The notes beneath the pieces were generated by a model. The model ran no database searches. It saw nothing but the letters and a program-made list of their open reading frames with translations, and had not been told where the DNA came from. This document shows positions 13,843-23,815 of a DNA stretch of 27,123 nt, piece after piece (positions within the stretch are counted from its first letter, which is position 1; each line of letters begins with the position of its first letter). The stretch covers positions 1 through 27,123 of the forward strand of contig JACRCS010000470.1 in NCBI GenBank assembly GCA_016218905.1. The letters are read 5' to 3'. A program made the position numbers and the translations under genes. This DNA is from Deltaproteobacteria bacterium (GTDB taxonomy: Bacteria; Desulfobacterota_C; Deferrisomatia; Deferrisomatales; JACRMM01).

Positions 13843-15656
13843 GCGGCGCTCCGGTGCGGGCTGGGCGGGCCCGCCACGGGAAGGTGGACCGTGACGCACG
13901 CCCCCTCTCCCGGGGCGCCGCCGGCTTCGAGCTTCCCCCCGTGCCGCACGACGATGCTCTCGGCGACGGAGAGCCCGAGCCCGCCCCCGCGAGCCTTGGT
14001 CGTGAAGAACGGGTCGAAGAGGTTCTCGCGGTGTTCCGGCGCGATGCCCGGGCCCGAGTCGCGGAAGTCGAGGGCCAGGAGCGAGCCGTTGCGGTGCACA
14101 GAGATCTCCAACTCCTTTCGGCCCTCCTGTCCCTCCATGGCCTCCACCGCGTTCAAGACCAGGTTCAGGAAGACCTGCTGGAGCTGCTCGGCGTCGCACA
14201 GGACCGGCGGGAGCGGGCCATCGCTGATCGTCCGGACCTCCACCCGGCTCCGCTTCAGCCTCTCCTCGGTGAGCGAGAGCACCCGGCGGAGGATCTTGAA
14301 AAGGTCCGCCGTGTCGAGCCGAAGCGGGCGGGGCCGCGCAAAGCCCATGACGTCGGAGAGCAGCCGGTTCAGGCGGAGGATCTCCTCTTCCATCAGCGAG
14401 AAGTGCTCGCGAAACGCCCCTTCCGCGGGCAGCTTCTTGCGGATGATCTGCATGTTCATCCGAATCGAGGTGAGGGGGTTTCGGATCTCGTGGGCGAGTC
14501 CGAGCGCCATCCGGCCGGCCGCCGCCACCCTCTTCACCGCCAGGAGCTCCTCGAACGCCTGCTCCAGCTTGCCGTTTGCCTCCGCCAGGTCGCGGGCACG
14601 GGAGCTTACCTCACGGGTGAGCGACTGGTTCCAAAGGAGGAGGAGCCCGAGGGCCGCGCCGGCGGCGGCCAGCGTGGCGGCGGCGACGGTGAGCGAGAAG
14701 CCCTGCTGGCGATCGAGGAAGGAGGAGAAGAGACCCTCCACCTCCTTCTCCGGCGTGCAGACGCCGAGGGTCCAGAGCGAGTCCTCGATCCGGACGGGCG
14801 AGTAGCCGACGAGCTTGCGGACGCTTCTCGACGGATCGGCCGCATCCTCGAAGTCGTACCAGTCCATCCCGGACCGGCCGTCCCTTGCGGCCTCCGCCAT
14901 GCCGTAGAGCTTGGGCCAACGCGGGAGGAAGACCCGCTGATAGCTCTGGCCGGTGACCTTTCCGCGCGGGTCGACGAGGATCGAGCGGTTCCGGCTGTCG
15001 AGCAGCCACGCGTAGCCCCGCTGCCCCATCCGGAGCGAGAGGATGTGCTTGCGGGCGAGCTCGTCGAAGTTGACCGTCATCATCACGACGCCGCCGAACC
15101 GGCCCCCGCGGTCATAGATGCCCTCGGCCACGATGAGCGCCATCGCGCCGCGCTGCTGGCCACCCTCGAGGCGCAGGAAGGGCGAGAGGTACATCTTTCC
15201 GGGCTGCCCCTGCGCCTTCGCCCAGCGGTAGTACTCGCGCCACCCGTAGTTGCTGCCGAGCGTCGTCGGATCGTCGGGCACGATGCCGACGCAGGTCCCC
15301 TCCCGGTCGAAGAGGACGAGGTCGATGACGGGCGTGTCCGAGAGCACGCCGTAGACGGCGCGGAGGCTCAGGGCCGCCCGTTCGGCCGCTTCGCGCGTCA
15401 CCTCGCCGTCCCGGAAGAAGCTCGCCACGAGCGTGAGATTTCGACGGAACGTCGCGAAGAGCCCTTCGATGGTACGGGAAGCCTGCTCCGCCATGAGGAA
15501 CTGCTGCCGGTTGTACTGCTCGTAGAACCGGGCTTTCGCCTCGGAACGGAGCGCCCGATTCGTGTGAAGCACCCAGACGAGGATCGAAGCGGTGGCCGCG
15601 AGGAGGACCGAGACGACCAGGCCCACTCCGAGGCGCCGGTTCAGTTTCATGGTCAC
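13839..15656 (-). CDS. Membrane sensor histidine kinase with periplasmic Cache-type domain
   Basis: About 605 residues. A short N-terminal tail is followed by a transmembrane helix (about 10-31), a large periplasmic region (about 32-320) with double-Cache (dCache) hallmarks such as the YYRWAKAQGQPGKMYLSPF and GVVMMTVNFDEL segments, and a second helix (about 325-345). A coiled linker then leads to HisKA with phospho-acceptor His in LAHEIRNPL (about H389), N-box FLNLVLNAVEAM, G1 DSGPGIAP and G2 GGGLGLSV. Organisation matches DctB/AtoS-like kinases that sense small organic acids in the periplasm. The start is GTG at 15656 or ATG at 15650; neither has a strong ribosome-binding site. It is 43 bases after the SLC5-kinase gene and overlaps the NtrC-type regulator. 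Confidence 0.92.
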   Translation of the reverse strand: MTMKLNRRLGVGLVVSVLLAATASILVWVLHTNRALRSEAKARFYEQYNRQQFLMAEQASRTIEGLFATFRRNLTLVASFFRDGEVTREAAERAALSLRAVYGVLSDTPVIDLVLFDREGTCVGIVPDDPTTLGSNYGWREYYRWAKAQGQPGKMYLSPFLRLEGGQQRGAMALIVAEGIYDRGGRFGGVVMMTVNFDELARKHILSLRMGQRGYAWLLDSRNRSILVDPRGKVTGQSYQRVFLPRWPKLYGMAEAARDGRSGMDWYDFEDAADPSRSVRKLVGYSPVRIEDSLWTLGVCTPEKEVEGLFSSFLDRQQGFSLTVAAATLAAAGAALGLLLLWNQSLTREVSSRARDLAEANGKLEQAFEELLAVKRVAAAGRMALGLAHEIRNPLTSIRMNMQIIRKKLPAEGAFREHFSLMEEEILRLNRLLSDVMGFARPRPLRLDTADLFKILRRVLSLTEERLKRSRVEVRTISDGPLPPVLCDAEQLQQVFLNLVLNAVEAMEGQEGRKELEISVHRNGSLLALDFRDSGPGIAPEHRENLFDPFFTTKARGGGLGLSVAESIVVRHGGKLEAGGAPGEGACVTVHLPVAGPPSPHRSAA

Positions 15657-15699
15657 AGGCTAAAGAGCATCCGCCGTTCCGTGCAAGGGAAAGGCGCGC

Positions 15700-18600
15700 T
15701 CATCCTGCCGCCTCGGCCTCCTCGCGGGCGGCCCCGTCCGCCGCCTCGCCGCCGCCCAGGGCCGGGTCGTCCGCCAGGGGCAGGGTGAACGAGAACGTCG
15801 CGCCCGCGCCGAGCTTGCTCTCCACCCAGATCCTGCCGCCGAGCTTCTCCACCAGGTCCCGCGAGATGGAGAGCCCGAGTCCCGTCCCCAGCGGGTGGTC
15901 CTTCTGGGGATCGCGCACCTGCGTGTACCGATCGAAGATTTCGTGGAGGCGCCCCGGCGGGATGCCGGGGCCCTCGTCGGAGACGCTCACGAGGGCGTAC
16001 GCGCCGCGCCGGCGGCAGCCGATCCGGATCCGTCCGCCCTCGGGCGAGAACTTGGAGGCGTTCGAGAGGAGTTTGGCGAGGATCTGCCGCAGCCGGTCGC
16101 GGTCGGCGAGCACCGGCGGCAGCGACGGCTCGACGAGCGCCGCGGCGTCGACGCCCTTCTCGACGAAGAGAGGCTTCGTGACGTCGAGGGCCTGGGCCAC
16201 CGCCCCCGCCAGGTCCTGGGGTTCGATCGTCAGCTCGAGCTTCCCGGCCTCGATCTTCGAGAGGTCCAGGAGGTCGTTGATCATGCGCGACAGGCGCTCG
16301 GCCTCGTCGTGGATGATCCGGACGAACCGCCTCTTCCGCTCCTCGTCCGCCACCTCGTAGCGGAGCAGGATCTCCGAGAAGGAGCGGATCGACGTGAGCG
16401 GCGTCCGGAGCTCGTGGCTCACCGTCGACAGGAAGTCGCTCTTCAGGCGGTCGAGCTCGAGCAGGCGCTCGTTCGCCTGTTCGAGCTCCGCCGTCCTCCT
16501 GCGCACCTTCTCCTCCATCGCGTGGCTGTAAGCCTGGACCTCCGCGTAGAGCTGCGCGTTGACGACCGCCAGGGCGAGCTGATTCGCCAGGCCGGCGAAG
16601 AGGCCGACGAACTCGTCCGTGAAGTGCATGGGACCGCGGGTCGTGTACGCCGCGAGGACGCCGATGGGCCGTCCCTCGTGGAACATCGGCACGTGCAGGA
16701 AGGCCGTGACCGGGACCCGGAGGCTCAGCATCCGGAAGAACGGGTTGCCTTCGGAAGACCGGGCGTCCTCCACGATGACGGGGACGCCGTTCAGGAAACA
16801 CGTCCCGAAGTGCGTAGCGCGCGAGGGCGGGACGCTCGAAGCCTCCACGTAATCCTCGTGCAGACCCACGTGGCTACGGATGCGCAGGGCCCCGGTGGAG
16901 TCGAGGAGCCGTACCGCGAGGTGATCGAAGCCGAACTCCCGCTGGATGAGTCCGAGCACCTCCCGCAGGACGGTGTCGATGTCGAGGCTTCGCGAAAGGG
17001 TCCGGCTCGCCTCGTGCAGGACCGAGAGCTCGCGCAGGCGCCGCTCCAGCGCTTCTCGGCTCTCGGCGAGGGTCCGGGTGACCCCGCCGAAGACGTCGAG
17101 GATCTCCACCGCCTGGTCTCTCGGCCACGCCAGGTAGCTCCGCAGGATCATTCGCGTCGACGCGGTCCCGACGGCGCTCGCGAGGCACCGCTCGGCCGTC
17201 TCCAGCAGCGCCTGGGGCAAGGCCCGCTCGGGCAGCTCCCCGAGCACCTCGCGCGCCTTGGAGGCGCCCACGAAGCGGGTCAGGAGATCCTCCAGATCGT
17301 CCCGCGAGATCCAGGCTCCCGACGCAGCCACCGGCAGGTCGCCACCCGAGCGCCCGGAACGGAGGAGGCTCACGGACAGATATAGTCCCAGGTTGAAGAC
17401 CGCGCTCCACACGAGGGCGTGCGTCCACGGGTCGAGGCCCTTGAGCCCGAAGAGCTCCTGGGGCTTGAGGAGTTCGAGCCCCCAGGGTCCCTGACGGAGC
17501 AGGCTCATCGAGACCCAGCCCGACTCGGCGAAGCTCGGCAGGAGCAGCGTGTAGGCCCACACGGCCGCCCCTCCGAGGAGGCCCGCGAGGGCAGCGGCGC
17601 GGCTTGCGCCCTTCCAATAGAGCCCGAGGAAGACCGACGGCGCGAACTGCGTGACCGCGGCGAAGGAGAGCAGCCCGATGTTGACGAGGGTGTGGGAGTC
17701 GCCGATCCAGCGCTTGAAGGCGTACCCGAGAAGCACGACCGCCAGGATGGAGACGCGCTTCGAGTGGAGCAGGTGGACCGAGAGGTCGCGGCCCGCCCAC
17801 CTGCGCAGGACCAGCGGCGAGACGAAGTGGTGGAGGATCATGGTCGAGAGCGCGACCGAGGCGACGATCACCATGCTCGTGGCGGCCGAGAATCCGCCCA
17901 GGTAAGCGAGGAAAGCCAGGATCGTGTGGCCCCGCGAGAGGGGAAGCGAGATTAGGAAGAAGTCCGGCGAGCCGCCGACTTTCTCCAGGAGGCCGACCAG
18001 CGCGACCGGAAAGACCAGGAGGTTGATGAGGAGGAGGTAACCCGGGAAGACCCACGCCGACGGCGTCAGGTGCTCTTCCCTCACGTTCTCGACGACCAGC
18101 ATGTGGAACTGCCGGGGGAGGAGGACCACTGCGAAGGCGGAGAGGAGGCTCAGGCTCATCCACTCCGAGACGGGGGTGCCCGACGAGCCCCCGAGGGTAA
18201 AGAGCCGTGAGAGGTCCGCCCTTTCGAGCGCGCGGCCGAAGACCGAGGCGAGCCCACCCCCGATGGCCCACGTGATGTACGCGCCGAGAAGGAGGAACGT
18301 GACGAGCTTTACGGCGCTCTCGAAGGCGACGGCGGCCACCATGCCCTCGTGCCGTTCGGAGGCGACGAGCGTCCGCGCCCCGAAGAGCGCGCCGAAGAGC
18401 GCGAGGACCAGGGCCGCCCAGAAGGCGGCGTCGTTGAGGGTGCCCGAGGCCGGTGCCCTGCCGGTGAGGAGATCGAAGGTGTAGCCGACTGCCTTCAACT
18501 GGAGCGCGACGTAGGGGGTGACACCCGCGAGCAGGATCGCCGTGCTGAGGGTCCCGAGCGCCTGCCCCTTACCGTAGAGGGCCTCGAGCAGGTCCGGCAG

Positions 18601-18903
18601 GCAGGTCACGCCCTCGGAGCGGCAGAAGCTTACGAGCCGGCGCAGGACGACGGGAGCGAGGAGGAAGACGAGCGTGGGGCCGAGGTAGATGGGGAGAAAA
18701 CCGGCGCCCTGGGAGGCGGCTCGGCCCACGCTTCCATAGAAGGTCCAGGAGGTGCAGTAGACCGCGAGCGAGAGGCTGTAGACCCACGCGTTGTCGACGG
18801 GGCTTCGGCCCTTGCGCCGGGCCCAGTCCGTCCAGTACGCGAGAGCGAAGAGGTTGAAGACGTAGCCGAGGCTCAGGAAAGCGGCCCAGAACGTCCGGCT
18901 CAA
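15700..18903 (-). CDS. SLC5 transporter-STAC-GAF-histidine kinase (CbrA-like)
   Basis: A 1067-residue fusion of a sodium:solute symporter with a sensor kinase. Residues 1 to about 510 form the SLC5/PutP-type membrane domain with some 13 helices, including GGFSAATSMVIVASVALSTM, the segment that carries the Na2-site residues in this family. A soluble helical stretch (about 525-600, DDLEDLLTRFVGASKAREVL) fits the STAC linker. A GAF domain (about 640-790) follows, then a coiled coil, HisKA with H830 (STVSHELRTPL), N-box LLSNASKF, G1 DEGPGIPP and G2 GTGLGLS. TTG at 18903 is the likely start: a GGAGG box lies upstream and TTGA overlaps the stop of the small membrane gene. CbrA of Pseudomonas senses and transports histidine, but it carries PAS rather than GAF. 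No receiver is fused; the NtrC-type regulator in the same operon is the obvious target. Confidence 0.93.
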   Translation of the reverse strand: MSRTFWAAFLSLGYVFNLFALAYWTDWARRKGRSPVDNAWVYSLSLAVYCTSWTFYGSVGRAASQGAGFLPIYLGPTLVFLLAPVVLRRLVSFCRSEGVTCLPDLLEALYGKGQALGTLSTAILLAGVTPYVALQLKAVGYTFDLLTGRAPASGTLNDAAFWAALVLALFGALFGARTLVASERHEGMVAAVAFESAVKLVTFLLLGAYITWAIGGGLASVFGRALERADLSRLFTLGGSSGTPVSEWMSLSLLSAFAVVLLPRQFHMLVVENVREEHLTPSAWVFPGYLLLINLLVFPVALVGLLEKVGGSPDFFLISLPLSRGHTILAFLAYLGGFSAATSMVIVASVALSTMILHHFVSPLVLRRWAGRDLSVHLLHSKRVSILAVVLLGYAFKRWIGDSHTLVNIGLLSFAAVTQFAPSVFLGLYWKGASRAAALAGLLGGAAVWAYTLLLPSFAESGWVSMSLLRQGPWGLELLKPQELFGLKGLDPWTHALVWSAVFNLGLYLSVSLLRSGRSGGDLPVAASGAWISRDDLEDLLTRFVGASKAREVLGELPERALPQALLETAERCLASAVGTASTRMILRSYLAWPRDQAVEILDVFGGVTRTLAESREALERRLRELSVLHEASRTLSRSLDIDTVLREVLGLIQREFGFDHLAVRLLDSTGALRIRSHVGLHEDYVEASSVPPSRATHFGTCFLNGVPVIVEDARSSEGNPFFRMLSLRVPVTAFLHVPMFHEGRPIGVLAAYTTRGPMHFTDEFVGLFAGLANQLALAVVNAQLYAEVQAYSHAMEEKVRRRTAELEQANERLLELDRLKSDFLSTVSHELRTPLTSIRSFSEILLRYEVADEERKRRFVRIIHDEAERLSRMINDLLDLSKIEAGKLELTIEPQDLAGAVAQALDVTKPLFVEKGVDAAALVEPSLPPVLADRDRLRQILAKLLSNASKFSPEGGRIRIGCRRRGAYALVSVSDEGPGIPPGRLHEIFDRYTQVRDPQKDHPLGTGLGLSISRDLVEKLGGRIWVESKLGAGATFSFTLPLADDPALGGGEAADGAAREEAEAAG

Positions 18904-19091
18904 CGCGGTCCCCTCCGGGTGAGCCACCACGCGGCCACAACCAGGATGGTCCACACCGCGAAGAGGTAGGCGGGGAGGAGCGGCAGCCCCAGCACCCGGC
19001 CGGGGCGGTTGAAGATGCCGAGCAGGGGCGAGAAGAAGGCGCCGAGCCCCAGGACGACGAGGGCGGCCAGCCGGCGTGAGGTGGGGTCCAT
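18900..19091 (-). CDS. Small two-helix membrane protein (CbrX-like position)
   Basis: 63 residues with two hydrophobic segments: LAALVVLGLGAFFSPLLGIF (about 8-27) and LLPAYLFAVWTILVVAAWWL (about 38-57), ending RRGPR. Such small partners commonly precede SLC5-family genes (DUF485/DUF4212/CbrX types); in Pseudomonas a small gene, cbrX, overlaps cbrA. Here its TGA overlaps the TTG start of the SLC5-kinase by TTGA, so translation is coupled. The ATG at 19091 was chosen because the frame upstream of it has no membrane or family features, though no clear ribosome-binding site is seen. It may stabilise or assemble with the SLC5 domain. I cannot name its family with certainty. Confidence 0.7.
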   Translation of the reverse strand: MDPTSRRLAALVVLGLGAFFSPLLGIFNRPGRVLGLPLLPAYLFAVWTILVVAAWWLTRRGPR

Positions 19092-19130
19092 GGGGTTAGA
19101 AGGGGTCGAGCGGGGGGCGGACCCGACTTC

Positions 19131-19175
19131 GCACGGCAGGATACGACGTCGGATGCTGTAGTTGGCCTGCCGTGC
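19131..19175. promoter_or_regulatory. Stem-loop between exonuclease-fusion gene and small membrane gene
   Basis: Perfect 10-bp arms GCACGGCAGG (19131-19140) and CCTGCCGTGC (19166-19175) with a 25-base loop, in the 165-base spacer between the two minus-strand operons. No U-tract follows. It may end the upstream transcript or sit in the leader of the SLC5-kinase operon. Confidence 0.5.
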
Positions 19176-19256
19176 TTCGCTGGGCCCGCCCACCGGTCGC
19201 CGGGAGGTGAGGGCGATGGGTGAAGCCACTGCCCGGTTCGACGACAGTGCGAGCCA

Positions 19257-21383
19257 TCAGAAGCGCGAGACCTGCCAGCGCAGGAGGAGCATCCGGTCAC
19301 AGAAGCCCTGGGCCTCTGCCAGTGTGCGGATCCCGCGCGACTCCAGGAGCTGGACGAGGCGCAGGAAGATCTCCGCCGTGGCGCGTGCGTCACCCTGAGA
19401 CGTGTGCCGCCCGACGACCGAGACGCCCAGGCGCTCGGCGATGGCCTCCAGGTTGTGGCCCTTGAAATCGCTGTGGAGGCCATAGGAGAGGAAGAGGGTG
19501 TCCAGGATCGGGTTCTCGAGGGCGGGCATCCGCAGCTTCTTGGCGGCGAGGTCCAGGAACTTCTTGTCGAACGCCGCGTTGTGCGCCACGAGCACGGCGT
19601 CGCCTACGTACTGGCGAAACTGCGGGAGCACCTCGGCCAGAGGCGGCGCGCCCCGGACGGCCTCGTCCGCGATGCCGTGAAAGGCGGTGGAGGCCGGCGG
19701 AATCGGCCGGCCGGGGTTGACGAGGGCGTGAAAGCCGCCGCCGCCCTGGAGCTTTCCGCCCCGGATCCGCACCGCGCTCAGGCTGACGATCTCGTCTCCC
19801 GAGGAGGGGGCGAGTCCCGTGGTCTCCGCGTCGAAGGCGACGTAGTCGAGGTCCGAGAGCCGCCTCGCGAGGCGTTCGCCCGCCTCGGCGGAGGGCTTGG
19901 GGATGAAGAGGTCGAAGTCGTAGAACTCCGGCTGCTCGTCGACGCGGCCACCTTCGGCCGGCCGGGAAGGCCTGGCCGAAGCGACGAGCGCCGCGAGCCT
20001 CACCTCGACCACGCCGTCCGACTTGCGGCTCCAGAGCTCTCCCCGATTGCGCCGCACGATCTCGCCGATGGTGAGGCTCTCCTCCCCGGCAGCCGGGACC
20101 GGGAGCCGATCGAGCTCATCCGACGGCACGCCTGCGGCGTTCGTCCGGAAGGTGGTCACCACCGACTCCTCCTCGACGCTCAGCCGCACCTCCACCGGCT
20201 CCCAGCCCGACGAGCGCTCACCGACCCAGCGCAGCACGGCCGAGAGCGCCGACACCCAGGAGAACGGCTCTAGGAGCACGGGCGGAAGGGGCTCCTGGGG
20301 CGCTTCGACTCGGACGAACGCGCCCTGGGCCGAGGCCGCGGCCTCCTCCAGGAGCTCCCGCGGGTCCGCCGGGTGGGACGGCCAGCGGTGGGAGCCGGCC
20401 GTCGCGGCCGCGTCCTCCGCCGTCTTGAGGCGCTCCACGAGGCGTTTTGCCTCTTCCCTCAGGGCTCCGAGGAAGGCCTTCTGCTTCTCGGCGGGCATGT
20501 CGGACCGCCGCTCGAGGGCCTCGGCCAGGGAGTGGAGGTTGGCGGCCGGGCCCTTGATCAGCTCGGGCAGCTCCCGCAACGCGGTCTTCGCCTTCTCGCC
20601 CTCCTCGGCGCGCGCGCTGACGTCGCGGAAGACGAGGAGGAAGCCGGCTTCTGCCCCGCCCCGCCCGCCGATAGCGGAAAGGGCCCCGCTCAGGACCCTG
20701 CCCGCGGGGAGCGGGAAGACCACCTCCTCTTCGGCGTCCCGCCTCGCGCGGACTCGCTTCAGGTGAAACTCCGTACGGGCGGACGGCAGGAGCCGGGCCA
20801 GGGGCGCGCCGATGCCGGAGGCCGGCCCCGAACCCAGGACCAGGCGCGCCCGCGGATTCATCAGGAGGACTTCGCCCGCCGCATTGGTGACGACGACTCC
20901 CTCGGTCATCGTCCGCAGCACGGCGGCCAGCCGGTTCCGCTCCTCCTGTAGATCGGCTGTCGTCTGCTCCACCTGGCGCCCCAGGTCCGCGTACGCGGTC
21001 TCGAGGCTCGCGGCCATCCGGTTGAAGTCGGTGGCGAGCTCTTCGAGCTCGTCCCCAGTGGAGACGTCCAGCCGATGGCCGGGGTTGATGCGCAAGATGA
21101 TCTCCGCACCCTTGCGGAGGCGAAGGATAGGGGCGAGGTATCGGTTGGCGAGGCTGCAGGCGAGGAGCGTCGCCGCCACGGCGACGCAGGCGAGGAGCAG
21201 CGCGGAGTCGGCCGCAGCGGGGTAGGAGAGGGCGCGCGGGCCGCCCTGAAGCCGGGCGAGGAGCGCGAACCCGGCGACCGCAGCCGCCAAGGGAGCGAGG
21301 GCAAGGCCCAGGAAGGTCGCGAGGACGCGCCTGCGAAGGCTGCGGGGTCTCGGCTTCTCGGTTGCGGTCGGAGGATCCGTCAT
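19257..21383 (-). CDS. HAMP-PAS-degenerate kinase fused to a DEDDh exonuclease
   Basis: 708-residue membrane protein. Two N-terminal helices (about 18-43 and 60-82) enclose a very short outer loop. They are followed by a HAMP-like linker (RYLAPILRLRKGAEIILRIN to about 140), a PAS domain (about 150-260, VLRTMTEGVVVTNAAGEVLLMNP), and then a kinase-like core that has lost its catalytic residues. The HisKA position reads LPELIKGPAANLHSLAEAL with no phospho-acceptor His, and the ATPase-like part lacks N and G boxes. The C-terminal 200 residues are an intact DnaQ/epsilon-type 3'-5' exonuclease: D518 and E520 (FDAETTGL), D606 (HNAAFDKKF), H660 and D665 (HTSQGD). The gene overlaps the response regulator stop (ATGA). 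A signal-gated nuclease tethered at the membrane is the plain reading; its nucleic acid target is unknown. Confidence 0.88.
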   Translation of the reverse strand: MTDPPTATEKPRPRSLRRRVLATFLGLALAPLAAAVAGFALLARLQGGPRALSYPAAADSALLLACVAVAATLLACSLANRYLAPILRLRKGAEIILRINPGHRLDVSTGDELEELATDFNRMAASLETAYADLGRQVEQTTADLQEERNRLAAVLRTMTEGVVVTNAAGEVLLMNPRARLVLGSGPASGIGAPLARLLPSARTEFHLKRVRARRDAEEEVVFPLPAGRVLSGALSAIGGRGGAEAGFLLVFRDVSARAEEGEKAKTALRELPELIKGPAANLHSLAEALERRSDMPAEKQKAFLGALREEAKRLVERLKTAEDAAATAGSHRWPSHPADPRELLEEAAASAQGAFVRVEAPQEPLPPVLLEPFSWVSALSAVLRWVGERSSGWEPVEVRLSVEEESVVTTFRTNAAGVPSDELDRLPVPAAGEESLTIGEIVRRNRGELWSRKSDGVVEVRLAALVASARPSRPAEGGRVDEQPEFYDFDLFIPKPSAEAGERLARRLSDLDYVAFDAETTGLAPSSGDEIVSLSAVRIRGGKLQGGGGFHALVNPGRPIPPASTAFHGIADEAVRGAPPLAEVLPQFRQYVGDAVLVAHNAAFDKKFLDLAAKKLRMPALENPILDTLFLSYGLHSDFKGHNLEAIAERLGVSVVGRHTSQGDARATAEIFLRLVQLLESRGIRTLAEAQGFCDRMLLLRWQVSRF

Positions 21384-21751
21384 GCCGAAAGGAGCGAGCG
21401 GATCTTCTGAAGGAGCTCTTCCGAGCTGAAGGGTTTCGTGACGTAGAGGTCAGCCCCTACCTCCACGCCCTTCTTCTTCTCCAGCGGCTGTCCCTTGGCG
21501 GTGAGCATGATGATCCGGGCGCCCGCCAGGTCCTCCCGTTCGCGGATGCACTTGCACACCTCGTAGCCGTCCTTCCTCGGCATCGCCACGTCGAGGAGGA
21601 TGAGATCGGGATGGATCTGCTCAGCCACTTGGAGGGCCTCGTCGCCGTCCCTGGCGACGTGCACATCGTAGCCCTCCTCCTCGAGGATGAACTCCAGGGA
21701 GAGCAGGATGTTCGGTTCGTCGTCTACCGCCAGGATCTTCCGTCTCTCCAT
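21380..21751 (-). CDS. Single-domain response regulator
   Basis: 123-residue receiver with no output domain: DDE at 10-12 (ILAVDDEPN), phospho-acceptor Asp in LILLDVAMPRKDG, Thr in IIMLTAKG, Lys in LYVTKPFSSEEL. All switch residues are present, so it should be phosphorylated. ATG at 21751 has a GGGGGAG box 8 bases upstream; the longer frame upstream overlaps the rpsA terminator and is not coding. Its stop overlaps the start of the exonuclease fusion (ATGA), so the two proteins are made together. Because the fusion's own kinase core looks dead, this receiver may instead bind it as a phospho-dependent partner, with phosphate from another kinase such as those encoded downstream. Confidence 0.93.
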   Translation of the reverse strand: MERRKILAVDDEPNILLSLEFILEEEGYDVHVARDGDEALQVAEQIHPDLILLDVAMPRKDGYEVCKCIREREDLAGARIIMLTAKGQPLEKKKGVEVGADLYVTKPFSSEELLQKIRSLLSA

Positions 21752-21860
21752 GGTACCGACTCCCCCAAAAGAAGTCCGTACAGGCGTCATGATCAAACGA
21801 TATCTCAAATCAACAGGCGAGGAAAGCTCGGTTTCGTAGAATAGCCGAGCCCCAAACAAG

Positions 21861-21888
21861 AAAAAGCCGGGGCACGAACCCCGGCTTT
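21861..21888 (-). terminator. Intrinsic terminator of rpsA
   Basis: Arms AAAGCCGGGG (21863-21872) and CCCCGGCTTT (21879-21888) with a 6-base loop. On the minus strand the stem is followed by a T-tract (CGGCTTTTTCTTGTTT). It begins 20 bases past the rpsA stop. This is the best classic terminator in the window and separates rpsA from the response regulator/exonuclease pair. Confidence 0.92.
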
Positions 21889-21908
21889 CCGGTAGGCCTA
21901 TTGCTGCG

Positions 21909-23630
<1,722 letters not shown>

Positions 23631-23660
23631 CGTGGGGTACATCCTCCTTCGCTTATATTC

Positions 23661-23687
23661 AAAAAGAGGCACCGAGTGCCCCCTTTT
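23661..23687 (-). promoter_or_regulatory. Hairpin with T-tract in the rpsA leader
   Basis: On the minus strand AAAAGGGGGCAC, loop TCG, GTGCCTCTTTTT forms a 12-bp stem with two G-U pairs, ending in a run of five T, just before GAATATAAGCGAAGGAGG. It resembles an attenuator or terminator in the leader. S1 represses its own mRNA in other bacteria through structured leaders, so this could be a control element; it could also limit read-through from engB-cmk. Confidence 0.5.
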
Positions 23688-23749
23688 GTCCGAGAAGACG
23701 AAGAGGCTAGCAAAAGTTTTGGCAAGAGCCAAACGAAAGCCCGAGCGAT

Positions 23750-23815
23750 GTCCGACGTCTGACGGGTCTGACGAGTCTGACGCGTCTGACGCGTCTGACG
23801 GGTCAGACGTCGGAC
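23750..23815. repeat. 14-bp inverted repeat enclosing 9-bp tandem repeats at the cmk stop
   Basis: Perfect arms GTCCGACGTCTGAC (23750-23763) and its complement (23802-23815). Between them are in-phase 9-mers TCTGACGGG, TCTGACGAG, TCTGACGCG (twice), TCTGACGGG. The EngB-Cmk stop codon (23803-23805) is inside the right arm, so the last residues (GSDV) are encoded by the repeat. In mRNA this would form a long hairpin between cmk and rpsA. Confidence 0.9.

Noticed and set aside
13843..14199. N-terminal extension of the NtrC-type regulator
   Set aside because: It is the shadow of the kinase 3' end; the ATGA overlap at 13839-13842 gives the normal start.
13854..15788. 644-residue plus-strand frame antisense to the histidine kinase
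   Set aside because: Glu/Arg-rich shadow without domains; the minus strand encodes a complete kinase.
21752..21860. A sigma70 promoter before the response regulator/exonuclease pair
   Set aside because: TTGATT is present but no reasonable -10 lies at 16-18 bases; a promoter must exist after the terminator but I could not place it.
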